Source: Meghimatium bilineatum (lineage: Eukaryota; Mollusca; Gastropoda; Stylommatophora; Philomycidae). From it: a stretch of DNA of 64,000 bases. Positions 21,866 to 32,784 of this stretch are shown piece after piece. A program made the position numbers and the translations under genes. Location of the stretch: assembly GCA_034231615.1 (NCBI GenBank), contig CM067306.1:37306071-37370070 (forward strand), read 5' to 3'. Within the stretch, counting starts at the first letter, position 1; each line of letters starts with the position of its first letter. Under the pieces are notes generated by a model. That model did not search any database. It had not been told where the DNA came from and saw only the letters and a list, made by a program, of their open reading frames with translations.

Positions 21866-22075
21866 GCTCCAGTACAGACCTGTGGACTAATGACTTATAA
21901 GCCGTATTTTGATTATTGCCTTGCGTTTCATTAGACTATCTTGGCTATTTTTGGCAGACGACTCCAAGTATATAAATATGGACCAACGAATATGAAGACA
22001 ACAATCACAGAATGCAACTAACAAAGGCGTGTTTACTTTCTGCAGTTCGGTCTTATATACTGGCGACGGTCTCTC
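21866..22075 (+). repeat. LTR-like dispersed repeat, second copy
   Basis: Partner of 18615-18850: CCAGTACAGACCTGTGGACT, TTTTGATTATTGCC, CAAGTATATAAATATGG, TTTACTTTCTGCAGTTCGGT and TACTGGCGACGG. Confidence 0.4.
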
Positions 22076-22094
22076 ATGAGACATCAGATTCTGC

Positions 22095-22186
22095 ATCAGA
22101 TCAGTCGCCTCCTATGACATGAGTGGTAGCTAACAATATCTATATTCTTAGCTCCCATTTCGGCACATGGGAACACACTGGCGATC
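22095..22186 (-). mobile_element. SINE-A 5' fragment
   Basis: Minus-strand remnant with the CTCCCATTTCGG and GGGAACACACTGGCG blocks of the SINE-A 5' end. Confidence 0.5.
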
Positions 22187-22574
22187 CATTAAGCTGCTAA
22201 TGAATATTAAAATGAACACGTTGGCCAAACATACCTGGAACAATCACCGATCGTAAAATATCCAGTAGATCCTTAAACTGGAATCCATATATAAAAAAAT
22301 CCACGGATAGCATCATTCATCAACTGCGCCCCATCATCCGCAATAACACATTTGCTTTAGAAATGACAATTGTTTATTTGCTTATTAAAAACAAAATGGT
22401 TTCATAACTTGGTTATCATCTTCACTTATGGGATAACACTGTTTCAAAGTGGATACAGTAGAATATAGATATACGCTAAGCTGTTAACGGTAGCACGCTT
22501 TCGTTTTGAGCAAAGCTACTTGTTACGCGATAATTAGATACCGTTTGTTGATTACTGTATCGCATGACACGGTC
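22187..22574. other. Interval with no recognised feature
   Basis: AT-rich; nothing recognised. Confidence 0.4.
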
Positions 22575-22795
22575 GACGTTTCTCAAACTTTTAGCAAGAG
22601 ACCTTTTCATAAAAGAAGAGATCTGAGATTACTGATATCTCTTGGCAGCGTTTCTTAAACTGTTAGCAAGAGAACTCTTCATAGAAGATGGTTATCTGAG
22701 ATTACACATATCTCATAACACAATCAGAGTATCTCAAACTGTTAACAAGTTAACACTTCATAGAAGATGACATCTTAGACTGCTCATATCACATA
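22575..22795. repeat. Imperfect 75-90-bp repeat, 3 copies
   Basis: Three diverged copies share TTTCTYAAACTKTTAGCAAG, CTTCATAGAAGATG and an ATCTGAGATTAC-like block. Confidence 0.75.
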
Positions 22796-22839
22796 TTTGC
22801 ATCTATAAACATAAAAATACACGGATAGACACTACAATA

Positions 22840-23095
22840 CTTTTGTAACAACTACAGTGGTCAAATATATTGAAAAACAGAGATTGAAATGGTTCAGCCA
22901 CCTAATGAGAATAAATCCTTATTGGCCAGCGGCAAGAGCATACAACATGAAAATGGAAAAAAGCAAGATACAGAGGAAGACCAAGAAATAGAGTGAAGGA
23001 GTTATCAACCTTCTGTTACTAAACAGTTTTACTGCATATCAAGCGACCACACGTGCAATAGCCTAAAAATCGATTGTCATTCAATCCTGACAACA
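22840..23095 (+). pseudogene. LINE C-terminal fragment
   Basis: Plus-strand reading YIEKQRLKWFSHLMRINPYW, AARAYNMKM and, after a stop, EGVINLLLLNSFTAYQATTR. The same tail occurs at 26270-26530 (TAYQATTRDIAIKPIVIQSC) and 40545-40715 (LRRYDITSYQST). Confidence 0.7.
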
Positions 23096-23109
23096 TAAAC
23101 AGAGAAAAA

Positions 23110-23182
23110 CAATATATTAGACAGACAGATAGATAGATATATAGATAAATAGATAGATAGACAGACAGACAGATAAATATAT
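23110..23182. repeat. GATA/GACA microsatellite
   Basis: Mixed GATA, GACA and ATAA tetranucleotides, directly before the truncated 5' end of the RT relic at 23185. Confidence 0.95.
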
Positions 23183-23184
23183 AT

Positions 23185-24960
23185 AATTGCTACGCAAACT
23201 CAGCATCGACTCGTGGATAATTCGATGGATAGCAATGGTGATAATGATGCCCAGATCTGTTGCTATGAGATTGGAAACCTGGACATCAGAAATCACAACT
23301 ATAGCACCGGGATTGCCACCGGGATCGCCCTTATCACATGTATTCTTTAACGTCTGCCCATACAAAATAGCCCAGCTTCAGGAGGCTGGACCCGGCAGGA
23401 TACTAAAATATGCGGACGACCTCTTGCTGTACAGGCACGGCAGAAACAGAAGAGACATGATTGATTGCGTCCAGAGTAACTGGTCATTCTGGTGCACTGA
23501 CTACAAAGCTGTCATCAATCTAACCAAGGCAAAGATCGTCTGGTTCTCGCTGAACAACAACATAGTTACAGACACAGTACCAGCAGCAACCTACATGGGC
23601 ATCAACATTGGCAGGGAGCAGACTATGAAATATCTAGGCATCACTTTTGATAGAAGTCTATCTTTCGCGAAACATGTGGACAATGTCACTCAGAAAGCTA
23701 GGGAGGGTGTCAGTGCAGTCAAAATCATGGCATCTCCAGAGATGACGCAACGTAACCCTTTTTCAGATGTTGCAGGCAGTTGTATCATCTGTGTTAGACT
23801 ATGGTTTAGGTATACTTACAATGTCGCAAACACAGTTGGATAGACTGGAGAGAATTCAAAACGAGATCACGCGAGCTGTCCTAGGATGCACAAGAGATAC
23901 ACCTACGCCGCCATAAGGTTTCTCCTAGACCTACCGAGCATCAAAGCAAGACATAAAATAGCTCAGGTTAAAGAATACTTTATTAATGTCACTAATAATG
24001 ATCATCACCTCTTACACCAATCTCTAGACAACACAAAAGAAAGGTGTATCAAGAGAGAAAGATCTTAGATGGCAGAAGAAGAAGATACCCTACTCAGAGT
24101 TTGTGAACTGGAGGAAGTGGGAAGAGATTGTGAATGGGTGACATTTGGCAAAGATAGAAAGTTATTAACAACAGTTGTGATACAGATGGGAAGAGAGTGC
24201 CAAGATTGGGCTGTCAACAGAAAGAGAGGGAATGATCCTAGAACTCATACAACAACAATTGAAGCCACACGATACTATAATTTACACAGACGGCTTAGAA
24301 ACACAAGAAACAAACAGGTATTATTGGGGTTTCGCGGACTACCTAAAAGTCAAGAAATTAGCTGAGAAGTCAGTTGCATACCCCACTATAACATCGAATT
24401 TTAAAATGGAGATAGATACGGTGACAACAGCTCTCACTTATTTGGCGACGCAGCCACCAACAGACTCAGTGATTCTATCAGATTCTCAAAGTATGCTGCG
24501 CAAGATAGAAAAGACTATGACCAGAACTGAATGGGTCACTCTTCTCAACAACGTGCAGAGCATTACATGAATCTACTGTCCAGGTCATGTTGAGGTCAGG
24601 GGATACAAAAGAGTCGATGTGTTGGCTGGTAAAGCCTTGGTGAACGGCACGAGATAAGAAGAGACATCATTGAATTGATTAGAGTAGTCATGGATACCCT
24701 ACACGAAGACGAGGAAGAGGTCAAACGAGACAATGTACATATTCAGAGAATGGTAGAAATGGGAGGGACTAGAGGCGATGGAAGAAAGTGCTCCCTCTCT
24801 GGCAAGATCAGAAGAACGCGTAATCAGCAACTGACTGGGACACTGAGCTTATACACTTTTATGGCTGACGGAACAGCAGATCATACATGGAAATGCCCCT
24901 AGTGCTGTGACGCTTGTTCCTAATCAAGAATCAAGGTTCCACCAGCATGCAGAAGGTCAA
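23185..24960 (+). pseudogene. LINE with reverse transcriptase and RNase H, 5'-truncated
   Basis: The most complete retrotransposon relic here. The RT part (23187-23843) reads LSIDSWIIRWIAMV, IAPGLPPGSPLS, then ILKYADDLLLYRHG with the YADD catalytic box near 23405-23420, and MKYLGITFDRSLSFAKHV. After a frameshift comes LDRLERIQNEITRAVLG (about 23830-23880). An RNase H domain follows (24220-24640): IIYTDGLETQ with the first Asp, MEIDTVTTALTYL with Glu, LSDSQSMLRKIE with the next Asp, and YCPGHVEVRGYKRVDVLAGK. The C-terminal end (24675-24902) has RDNVHIQRMVEMGG and ADHTWKCP, part of a His/Cys knuckle. Domain order and motifs fit jockey/I-like elements. At least four frame breaks make it inactive. 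Its 3' end recurs at 19010, 19485 and 57870. Confidence 0.9.
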
Positions 24961-25164
24961 AGTGATAGCCCTCAAAACCAATCACCATACACCAACAATT
25001 CATCCCCTATTTCTCCAGTACCAAGTTCCTTTAGGGACAAAGATGGCACACAGGGAAGTAGTCATTTTTTTTATATGTTGAGCGCCATGTTGCATGTTGC
25101 TGTATCCACAATTTAGCTAGTTAGAACGACGCGGTATTATAAGATCCACTGACGCAAGCTTTCT

Positions 25165-25235
25165 TAATGACTCATTAAACTATTCCCGTGATTTTCATTG
25201 GTCACTATAACTATACATTCTGTGATATCATCATC
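25165..25235. mobile_element. MITE-like half element
   Basis: CTTTCTTAATGACTCATTAA and GTGATTTTCATTGGTCACTA match one arm of the foldback element at 8188-8304 closely. The opposite arm is missing. Confidence 0.6.
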
Positions 25236-25244
25236 AGGTGACAT

Positions 25245-26220
25245 ATTCTTTCCAGAATGTAGTCTTCCCGATGAATCTCTTGAATTCTTCGCGATCTTGA
25301 GCAAATTGTCCCACCTCTTTTAGCGAGATGCGCAGGCATTCTTTAATGTCTTTTGTCCAAATGCTTCTTGGCGGCCTTTGACCCTGTTGCCTTCTATCAT
25401 CCCCTTCAGTAACACTCTCTCAATGTCGTCGTGTCTCTTGATGTGAACGAAAAAAAAGGTTTTTCTTTAATATGGTGTTCAGAAGTCAGCCTTCCTAAAC
25501 GCTAATTGTTCTTAACACCTGTTTGTTTTCCTTGCTGTCCATAGTATTCTGAGAACTCTCCTATAACACTTTAATTCAAATGATGATATTCTCTTGGTCA
25601 CTGTTTTATTTAGTGTCCATTCTTCACATTCATATGGCGCCACAGGAAATACCCATGTTCGTAATAAACACAACTTGGTTCTTATGTTAGTACCCTGCCA
25701 TAGTTTCTTTAGCTGTTTTCATTTTGACAGCGTCATTGCTGTTCTTCTCTTAATCTCAACTGTGCAGTCACCCGCATTGTTTATATTAGTTCCTAAATAA
25801 TCACAATATGTGACTTCTTCTAAATTGTCGCTCTCAATATTAATTTTGGGTCTTGATTTAGTTTTGTCAGTTGCCATTATATTTGTCTGTTTCATATTTA
25901 AGAACAGCTTTTACTGTTCGGTGAACTTTTGGATTGACTTAATTATGTTCAGTAGGTCGTGTTCGTATGTTGTTAATAGCAATGTGTCGTCTGCATATAT
26001 AATTTCTGGTATCTGCATCCCTTCTATATTTACGTCTCTGAAATCAGGCTTCATTGTTTCTTGTATCACGTTTTCCGCATTATATTTTCCGCATAGAAGT
26101 TGAGCAAGTATGGAGACAAGTTACAGCCTTGTCTCACTCCTTTCTATATACATTGAACCTATCTTGCATCCTCCACTTTTACCGCTGCTTCTTGGTCTTT
26201 ATATAGCTCTGCTATTAGTC
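25245..26220 (-). pseudogene. LINE reverse transcriptase, palm to C-terminus
   Basis: Minus-strand reading in shifted frames: QIPEIIYADDTLLLTTYEHD (YADD near 25985-26020), a VTYCDYLGTNINNAGDCT block, VEIKRRTAM, LLRTWVFPVAPYECEEWTLN, ELKCYRRVLRILWTARKTN, then HIKRHDDIERVLLK-like, GRPPRSIWTKDIKECL and FKRFIGKTTFWKEYVT. A LSPYLLNFYAENIM-like piece sits near 26095-26130. The tail is the same family as 61798-62030. Frameshifts make it inactive. Confidence 0.85.
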
Positions 26221-26269
26221 TAGTGAAAGCTAATATAAATCAAGGGACTCGTCAAATAAGTTATTGTAA

Positions 26270-26530
26270 AAGGCTATATAAACTATAGGTCATTTAATGA
26301 TAATGAACTCTTACTGACCAGCGGTAAGAATATAAACAATTAAAATGGAAACATCAATATACAGAGGAAGACCAAGAAGAAGGTGGGTTGAAGGAGTTAC
26401 TAACATCCTGAGACGTCACAATATTACTGCATAACAAGCGACCACACGTGACATAGCCATAAAACCAATCGTCATTCAATCCTGCAACGCTTTACACCAA
26501 AAGCAGAGAAAAGACAATAGATGGATATAT
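26270..26530 (+). pseudogene. LINE C-terminal fragment
   Basis: Plus-strand reading includes YRGRPRRRWVEGVTNILRR, HNITAYQATTRDIAIKPIV and IQSCNALHQKQRKD, matching 22840-23095 and 40545-40715. Confidence 0.75.
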
Positions 26531-27009
26531 AGACATATATGCCTAGATAGTATACCTATTAACCAGTATGTCTTATATTGAAGACGGTGTTGCTTCTGGG
26601 TACGGTATGAAATAAAGCTCTGGAAGAGATACAATATCACACTGCACAAATAGATACAGGAGATCTTTAGAAGGAAATTCAGATGGATCGAGAAAAACAA
26701 ACATGTCATGCGAGAAAAATAATCAGCGTTAACATATACAAGATGTTATGCAATTACTAAAAAAAAAGGAAAAGCCGAATCAGCTGCTTCCAGTCACGAG
26801 CGCTTCAAATAGGTTAACTAATTTATGAATATGAAATTAACTGGACGTTGGCACAATGTGCCACGTCAGATTGAATAAGAAATGTAACTATATATTTGTG
26901 TACATTTTGAAATGGCAGAATATCTTTGAAATTACTGGAACGATTTAGAGAAATGCCTACATCTATGTTCTTCTTTTCGCTTTATATCCCTAGCATCAGG
27001 GGTGGAAGA

Positions 27010-27440
27010 ATTATCTGGAGATTGTTTTTATTTGTGTTCTTCTTCTTCTTTCGTTCACTTGAAACATGTCTATATCTGTAATTCTGTCTCCTTAATAAAA
27101 CTCACTGTCTTTTGTAGTTTATTTGTGTGTTTCATATATGTTTGTAGTCCATGAATTTTATTTCTGTAATATATCGTCTGCATGGTCTGCCCATGGTTTT
27201 GTATTCATTGTGTCTGTATAGTAATGTTTTTTTAGAACTGTCTGGTGGTAGTCTGGAAGCATGCAAAAACCACTTAATCTGTTGTCTTTTGATATATAAT
27301 CCAGGATATGTATTGTGTTTATTATATTTTTTGATGTTTTCATTTCTGATTCCATCTCTCATTCTTATTCTGAGGATTCTACGTAGATATGTCATTTCTG
27401 TAGTAATAAGTTTTCTTTTGGATTCTGTTAGTTTCCACAA
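27010..27440 (-). pseudogene. LINE C-terminal fragment
   Basis: Minus-strand ORF 27132-27440 reads MWKLTESKRKLITTEMTYLR, RMRDGIRNENIKKYNKHNT, KRQQIKWFLHASRLPPDS and TMGRPCRRYITEIKF. Closest relative in the window is 16850-17320 on the other strand. Confidence 0.82.
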
Positions 27441-27815
27441 CTGACAATAGTAACATCACCACTGAAATGAAATGTGTGAGACGTATGATTGGAGTTAGCT
27501 TGAGAGACAAAATCAGGAATGAAGCACTAAGGAAACAATTAGGGATGAAGTCAACAATATAATACATCCAGATAAAACAAATTAAATAGTACGGCCACAT
27601 AACCAGACAGAAAGAGCAAAGCATTATCCAAAAAAAATTTAACAAACGATACGAAAACAGGCGACCTATTGGACGCCCTCGTAAAAGGTGGATAGATAGT
27701 GTATTAGAGACACTCGGAAATATAACAGCAGAAGAGGAAAATAGAAGGGCAAAAGACCGTACACTCACTCTTCCCTCAACACCGAAAGGTACATGAGGAC
27801 AGAAAGAAGAAGAAG
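27440..27815 (+). pseudogene. LINE C-terminal fragment, head-to-head with previous
   Basis: Plus-strand reading EMKCVRRMIGVSLRDKIRNE, ALRKQLGMKSTI, IKQIKYGHITRQKEQSII, NRRPIGRPRKRWIDSVLETL and AEEENRRAKDRT. It abuts the minus-strand fragment at 27440, so two different tails meet back to back. Confidence 0.8.
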
Positions 27816-28089
27816 ACAATAGTAGCATAGTGATGGTAAAATGATCGTTTTATATAGCGCAGTTTTGGATCAAGTGAGACGGAAGTAAATAATATCAAAC
27901 AACACGATCATGTGACGTTGGACTCAAAATAGAACAATCAGGTCAGCTGGCGTAGGAGACCATGTCGCTCCACAGCTCTCTATCACCAGCATTATGTATC
28001 AGGGTCATCTATGCCGTGCCCGGTTGTTAAACCGCGTACTATAATCTCACAATATCACCCTCTGTCTCTGCTATCTTCTAGCATGGCTG

Positions 28090-28335
28090 GTGTGCCTTCA
28101 CTATTCAGACCTTCTTGTCTCACAACTTGGTCATCATACGATGTTTGTCTATATCTTATATTATTGACTAAACACAGTCTCTTCTCTCATTCGCGTCTGT
28201 CAACACCTTCACCTTAATTTTTACTGACTGTCCAGTGAATTCTCATTACTCCTCTATAGAACCACATCTGCATGAACCACATCTCCTGTGTCTCTAAATT
28301 CCCACTTTCATCACAGATGTGATATCCAAAAACGG
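28090..28335 (-). pseudogene. LINE C-terminal fragment
   Basis: Minus-strand reading ETQEMWF-MQ, then MWFYRGVMRIHWTVSKN, a common non-LTR retrotransposon motif (MWFYRRMLRISWT). Short and decayed; the MW(F) block is partly duplicated. Confidence 0.6.
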
Positions 28336-28624
28336 TTACAGATAAGATATATTGTGGTATCCAGACAGTGTTATTGATGTGATAGAGGTTGTGATAGCCA
28401 GAAGCTATTATTGATAAGATAATGGTCATAAAATACATCAAGAATAAAGCGTGATGGAGGGAAGGAAGGGATAGCTATCATGTACCGTATTCGCAATGAC
28501 GAACACAAAATTACGGGAAACGTCAAATAGCATCACAGTAAAAAAAAAAAACACAACATGCCATGGGTATAAACTGCACAACACTATTTAGATGGTTACG
28601 TGAAGGTAACAATAATTTTAAAAA

Positions 28625-30035
28625 AAAACGAGAGCAAGAAAAAATATTGTAGATAACTTCGATGAAGAAACTATTAGAAGATCAATTCATAGACTTTTGG
28701 ATTGCAGAGAAGCAGTGACAATAAAGAAATTGAAAACGTATCTAGAAAAGAACAACTGTATTCACATTTCGAAAATTCAATTATGGAAATCTATAGTGTG
28801 CTGAATTTATAATTCGAATACATGTGGCAGAAGCGTAATTTGTAAGAAATCTGATTAAGTAACTATCAGAAGTAAATATTTGATATAAATTAGGGAGATA
28901 AATATTTGATATAAATTAGGGAGATAAATATTTGATATAAATTAGGGAGATAAATATTTGATATAAATTAGGGAGATAAATATGTGATATAAATTAGGGA
29001 GATAAATATTTGATATAAATTAGGGAGATAAATATTTGATATAAATTAGGGGGATAAATATTTGATATAAATTAGGGAGATAAATATTTGATATAAATTA
29101 GGGAGATAAATATTTGATATAAATTAGGGAGATAAATATTTCATATAAATTATGGAGATAAATATTTGATATAAATTAGGGAGATAAATATTTGATATAA
29201 ATTAGGGAGATAAATATTTGATATAAATTAGGGAGATAAATATTTGATATAAATTAGGGAGATAAATATTTGATATAAATTAGGGAGACGCGCAAAGAAA
29301 ATTATGATATTGTATATACAGATAAAATAATGGATAAAAGCTCATCACACTAATGAAAAGGAATGACAATCTGTAGATGGAACTATTAAGAAATATGTGT
29401 TGAGCAGCAAAGGTCAAATATTAATAATGACACATGCAGGTAGCAGACAAACTGGTCTTTTGAAGAATGCTGAACTAATTTTCATTTTCAAATCTACCGA
29501 TAAACGAGACTACCATGCTGAGATGAATGGTCATATATTTAGAGAGTGGATAGAGAAGACTACTTCCATCATTAGATAGATCCTCCTGTCTGGTTATGGA
29601 CAACCCTTCCTACCATAATGTGGTAGCATGTAAAGATAAGATCCCTACATCCTCATCTACTAAGGAGGAGATAAAAATATGGCTAAAAAAAAGAACATAT
29701 TCCATTTACTGAAATGTACTTGAAACCGGAACTACTGTTATTGGAAAAGAATGCACACAGAACAAAGACTTTCCACAGATAAAAGTATACAGGAGCACGG
29801 ACATTGATGTGTAAGATTACCACCGTATCATTCACATTTAAATCCAAGAACCTTTTTGGGCTAAAAATTAAGGAGCAGTGGCAAATGAGAAAAAAACCTT
29901 CAAAATTAATGATGTTCAGGAAATTGCATATACTATGCTCTCCGCCATTGACAAAGAATTCTGGATAAAATGTGAAGACCATATATTGAAAGTGGAAGAA
30001 AAATTTTGGCAGAAAGATGGGTTACGCTTAATTTA
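28625..30035 (+). pseudogene. Tc1/mariner-IS630-type DDE transposase relic
   Basis: A DNA-transposon transposase gene in pieces. The N-terminal helix-turn-helix and linker region reads IVDNFDEETIRRSIHRLLDC and AVTIKKLKTYLEKNNCIHIS (about 28650-28790). A 27-bp minisatellite interrupts it (28868-29289). The catalytic domain resumes with VYTDKIM (first Asp, near 29320), HHTNEKE, SSKGQILIMTHAGSRQTGLL and DYHAEMNGHIFREWIEK (29397-29576). In another frame VMDNPSYHNVVACKDKIPTS carries the second Asp (about 29599), followed by IKIWLKK and ENGH-like, then LPPYHSHLNP (29817-29846), which precedes the third acidic position. These are the order and motifs of the DDE_3-type transposases common in invertebrates. 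Multiple frameshifts; no terminal inverted repeats identified. Confidence 0.85.
28868..29289. repeat. 27-bp minisatellite, about 15 copies
   Basis: Tandem GAGATAAATATTTGATATAA followed by ATTAGGG, almost invariant except TATGTG, GGGGAT and TTTCAT variants. It sits between the linker and the catalytic domain of the transposase relic. Confidence 0.97.
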
Positions 30036-30224
30036 ACAAACTACAATATTCGATCTTTACAATTCATCAGATTATGAATAGAAAAATAAGAATAATTCGC
30101 AACAAGGACAGGGGAAGACCGAGAAGAAGAAGGATATATAAAATTTCGACGAAAGAGAACAAGGGGCAGATCAAGGCTACGATAGACTCATGAATATGAC
30201 AATATAAGTGCTGGACAGGCTTGT

Positions 30225-31050
30225 GGTAGGGTCTAGTGTTAGAGCAATGGATAACGTTGTAGAGTAATGGGTCGGGTCGTAGAGCATTGAATTTGGTAAA
30301 AGAGTAATGGATCATGTCATAGAACAATGGATCACGTGGTAGAGCAATGGATCAGGTGTTAGCGCAATGGATCGGGTGATAGATCAATGGATCAGGTGAT
30401 AGATTAATGGATCAGATGGTAGAGCAATGGATCAGGTGATAAAGCATTGGATCAGGCGATAAAGCATTGGATCAGGTGATAAAGCATTGAATCAGGTAGT
30501 ATAGTAAGGGATCAGGTGGTAGAGTAATGGATCAGGTGGTAGAGTAATGAATCAGGTGGTAGAGCAATGGATCAGGTGGTGGAGTAATGGATCAGGTGGT
30601 AGAGTAATGGATCAGGTGGTAGAGTAATGGATCAGGTGGTAGAGTAATGGATCAGGTGGTAGAGTAATGGATCAGGTGGTAGAGTAATGGATCAGGTGAT
30701 AAAGCAATGGATCAGGTGATAAAGCATTGGATCAGGTGATAAAGCATTGGATCAGGTGGTAGATCAATGGATCAGGTGGTAGAGTAATGGATCAGGTGGA
30801 TCCGAGCATAACATTCACTCTTCATAAGGTGGTAGATCAATGGATCAGGTGGTAGAGTAATGGATCAGGTGGTAGAATACTGGATCAGGTGGTAGAATAA
30901 TGGATCAGGTGGTAGAGCAATGGATCAGGTGGTAGTGCAATGGATCAGGTGGTAGAGTAATGGATCAGGTGGTAGAATAATGGATCAGGTGGTAGAGCAA
31001 TGGATCAGGTGAAAGAGCAATGGATTGGGTGATACAGTAATGGATCTGGC
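30225..31050. repeat. 20-bp minisatellite, about 40 copies
   Basis: Tandem AGAGTAATGGATCAGGTGGT with variants (AAAGCATTGG, AGATCAATGG). At 30800-30828 a non-array insert interrupts it. Diverged units at both ends. Confidence 0.97.
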
Positions 31051-31344
31051 TGACATATTGAACGCCTTATAAAAAACAGTACGGGCAAATGAAATGAAAG
31101 AGAGTGATGAACACTTTTTCAATGTCTAGAATAAAGGAACTGAACATGAAATAAACACATGCATATGTCGCGACTGTATGCTACACCACTACCATCTCTG
31201 AGAAGGAGACTTCTCAAAACATTGTACACTGACAAGAATTGACAACTTGTGAGTATGAAATAAAGCTCTGGAAAAATCTACCCATGAAAAGATACAAAAT
31301 CTATATTGCTCATAGTTCGTGGGGATGAAAAAAAAACGAATTCA

Positions 31345-31402
31345 ATTCTATGTGCTACATTCTGCAAATTTGTAAGAGTTTTAGAACATACACAGAAGAA
31401 GG
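31345..31402 (+). mobile_element. SINE-A 3'-end fragment
   Basis: GTGCTACATTCTGCAAATTT then AAGAGTTTTAGAACATACAC and AGAAGAAGG match the last 50 or so bases of the SINE-A family. Confidence 0.5.
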
Positions 31403-31569
31403 AAACAAACGTAAAAATTATTAGCTAAAGTGACATGGTCGATTGACTTTAGCCTGGTTACACCTATATGTACTCCACCTTTCTCAATGAAATCACACCC
31501 CGCTTGCCAAGAATACTCGTCTCAGCATATACTCCGCAGATACACGCCATAATGCACAGGGATCTCCGT

Positions 31570-31860
31570 AAAATTCAACTTTTTTGTTGTGGCTTGTTCT
31601 CAAACCCCCACTAGATCTCTCTTGTAGTACAACATTGTTCTTACTAGATCTCTCTTGCATATCAGGATAATGCTCCTACTAGATCTCTCTTGTAGCAGGA
31701 TAATGTTCCTACTCGATCTCTCTTGTAGCAGGATAATGTTTCTACTAGATCTCTCTTGTAGCAGGATAATGTTCCTACTCGATTTCTCTTGTAGCAGAAC
31801 ATTGTTCAGATTTTATTGAGTTATTGGCCCTACATGACCGACTTCGGCGCGGTAACTAAT
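31570..31860 (-). mobile_element. SINE-A variant, internally amplified
   Basis: Minus-strand copy of the SINE-A variant seen at 6556-6700 and 50520-50700. The left edge has GTGGCTTGTTCTCAAACCCC, the right edge GGCCCTACATGACCGACTTC. Between them the segment that is single in the other copies (CTCTCTTGCAGCAGGACAAT in this orientation at 6650-6690) has become a 33-bp tandem array. Confidence 0.65.
31600..31805. repeat. 33-bp minisatellite derived from SINE-A, 6 copies
   Basis: Six units of CTACTAGATCTCTCTTGTAG followed by CAGGATAATGTTC. The unit resembles the variant-specific SINE segment. Confidence 0.93.
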
Positions 31861-32054
31861 ACGTTCAGTGTTTTAAAACTTCTACAGAATTGTGGACGTC
31901 TGCAATCATATCACCAGTAGGCTATCCGTACTAGAATACTGGTTCCTGTACTATAACTGGGCAATAACCTAAACGCTAATACCACTCAAGCATCTTTGAC
32001 ATTATCGCAGTTATAGATCTCGCTATCGACATAGCCACAGACGCCTACAATTCC

Positions 32055-32130
32055 ACGGTATAAATAAGACATCATGAGAGGTATTCGAACCAGCGACCTC
32101 TTGGGCACAAATTCAACGGCTTAACCATTA
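32055..32130 (-). mobile_element. tRNA-like SINE head
   Basis: On the minus strand: GTAATGGTTAAGCCGTTGAA (A-box-like GGTTAAGC) followed by GCTGGTTCGAATACCTC (B box). Not a usable tRNA: the arms do not close into a full cloverleaf by eye. Single copy in the window. Confidence 0.5.
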
Positions 32131-32394
32131 CGAAAGAAAGATTAATATCCTGTCAGTTTCTTCCCCATGAAATATTACATAAATGTCATGACTAATAGCC
32201 ATTTTGTATATGCCTACATTTCAGCAGTATGAAGGAGAACCTTCGTTTCTTCTTCTTTCCAATATCATCCCTTGGTGTCAGGTTAATATTGATTCCTTTA
32301 CAGACTGTACTGTGGTTACCAGATCTGAGGCAGGGTTGTTCAGTTTGTCATTGGCTTGGTTGTTTCTTTCCTAACGATATCACACAGTAGATAA

Positions 32395-32730
32395 ATAGAC
32401 TTACGTAAAACACAGGTTTATATTTCGTTTCAATGGGACACGACAGACTATAGCTAAAACTAGTAGGTAATGATGGGCAATGATAAGCACACAAGAAATC
32501 ATAAAAATTACAATACACAAATCACATTCAATGTTTCAACCAAAAGGTCTTTATCAAGACACAAACAAAACATCAAAAGACGACGAATGGAAAAATTATC
32601 ACGCCCAACGGAAATATGGAAATGATATGCCGGAAGGTCAGAAAGTACACACAAACGTAAATATATGTGGAAACGAAACAAACAAAAAGATGAGTAAATG
32701 ACGGAACAAAAAGAATAAAGACTACACCAA
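32395..32730 (-). mobile_element. Penelope-like terminal segment
   Basis: Inverted homologue of 20305-20640 and related to 50815-51115 (same ACGAAAC-AACA, AAATGACRGAACAA block at the right end). On the minus strand the degraded hammerhead-like core reads CTTGATAAAGACCTTTTGG then TTGAAACATTG. Confidence 0.6.
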
Positions 32731-32771
32731 CCAGTTGGTTGGTGTAGTCTTTGTCTTTATTCTTTTTGTTC
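32702..32771. repeat. Strong hairpin
   Basis: AAAGACTACACCAACCA and TGGTTGGTGTAGTCTTT are perfect 17-bp arms around a GT loop. The flanks extend the pairing (GAACAAAAAGAATAAAG against CTTTATTCTTTTTGTTC) after a 6-base insertion in the right arm. It lies at the junction between the Penelope-like segment and the composite element. Confidence 0.95.
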
Positions 32772-32784
32772 ATGAGCATTCACG

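Noticed and set aside
23187-23843. Host gene of 218 codons
   Set aside because: YADD box, RT fingers and adjacent RNase H identify it as a retrotransposon fragment.
27379-27828. 149-codon minus-strand ORF as a membrane protein
   Set aside because: It is antisense to a clear LINE C-terminal fragment; hydrophobicity comes from the complementary strand of basic codons.
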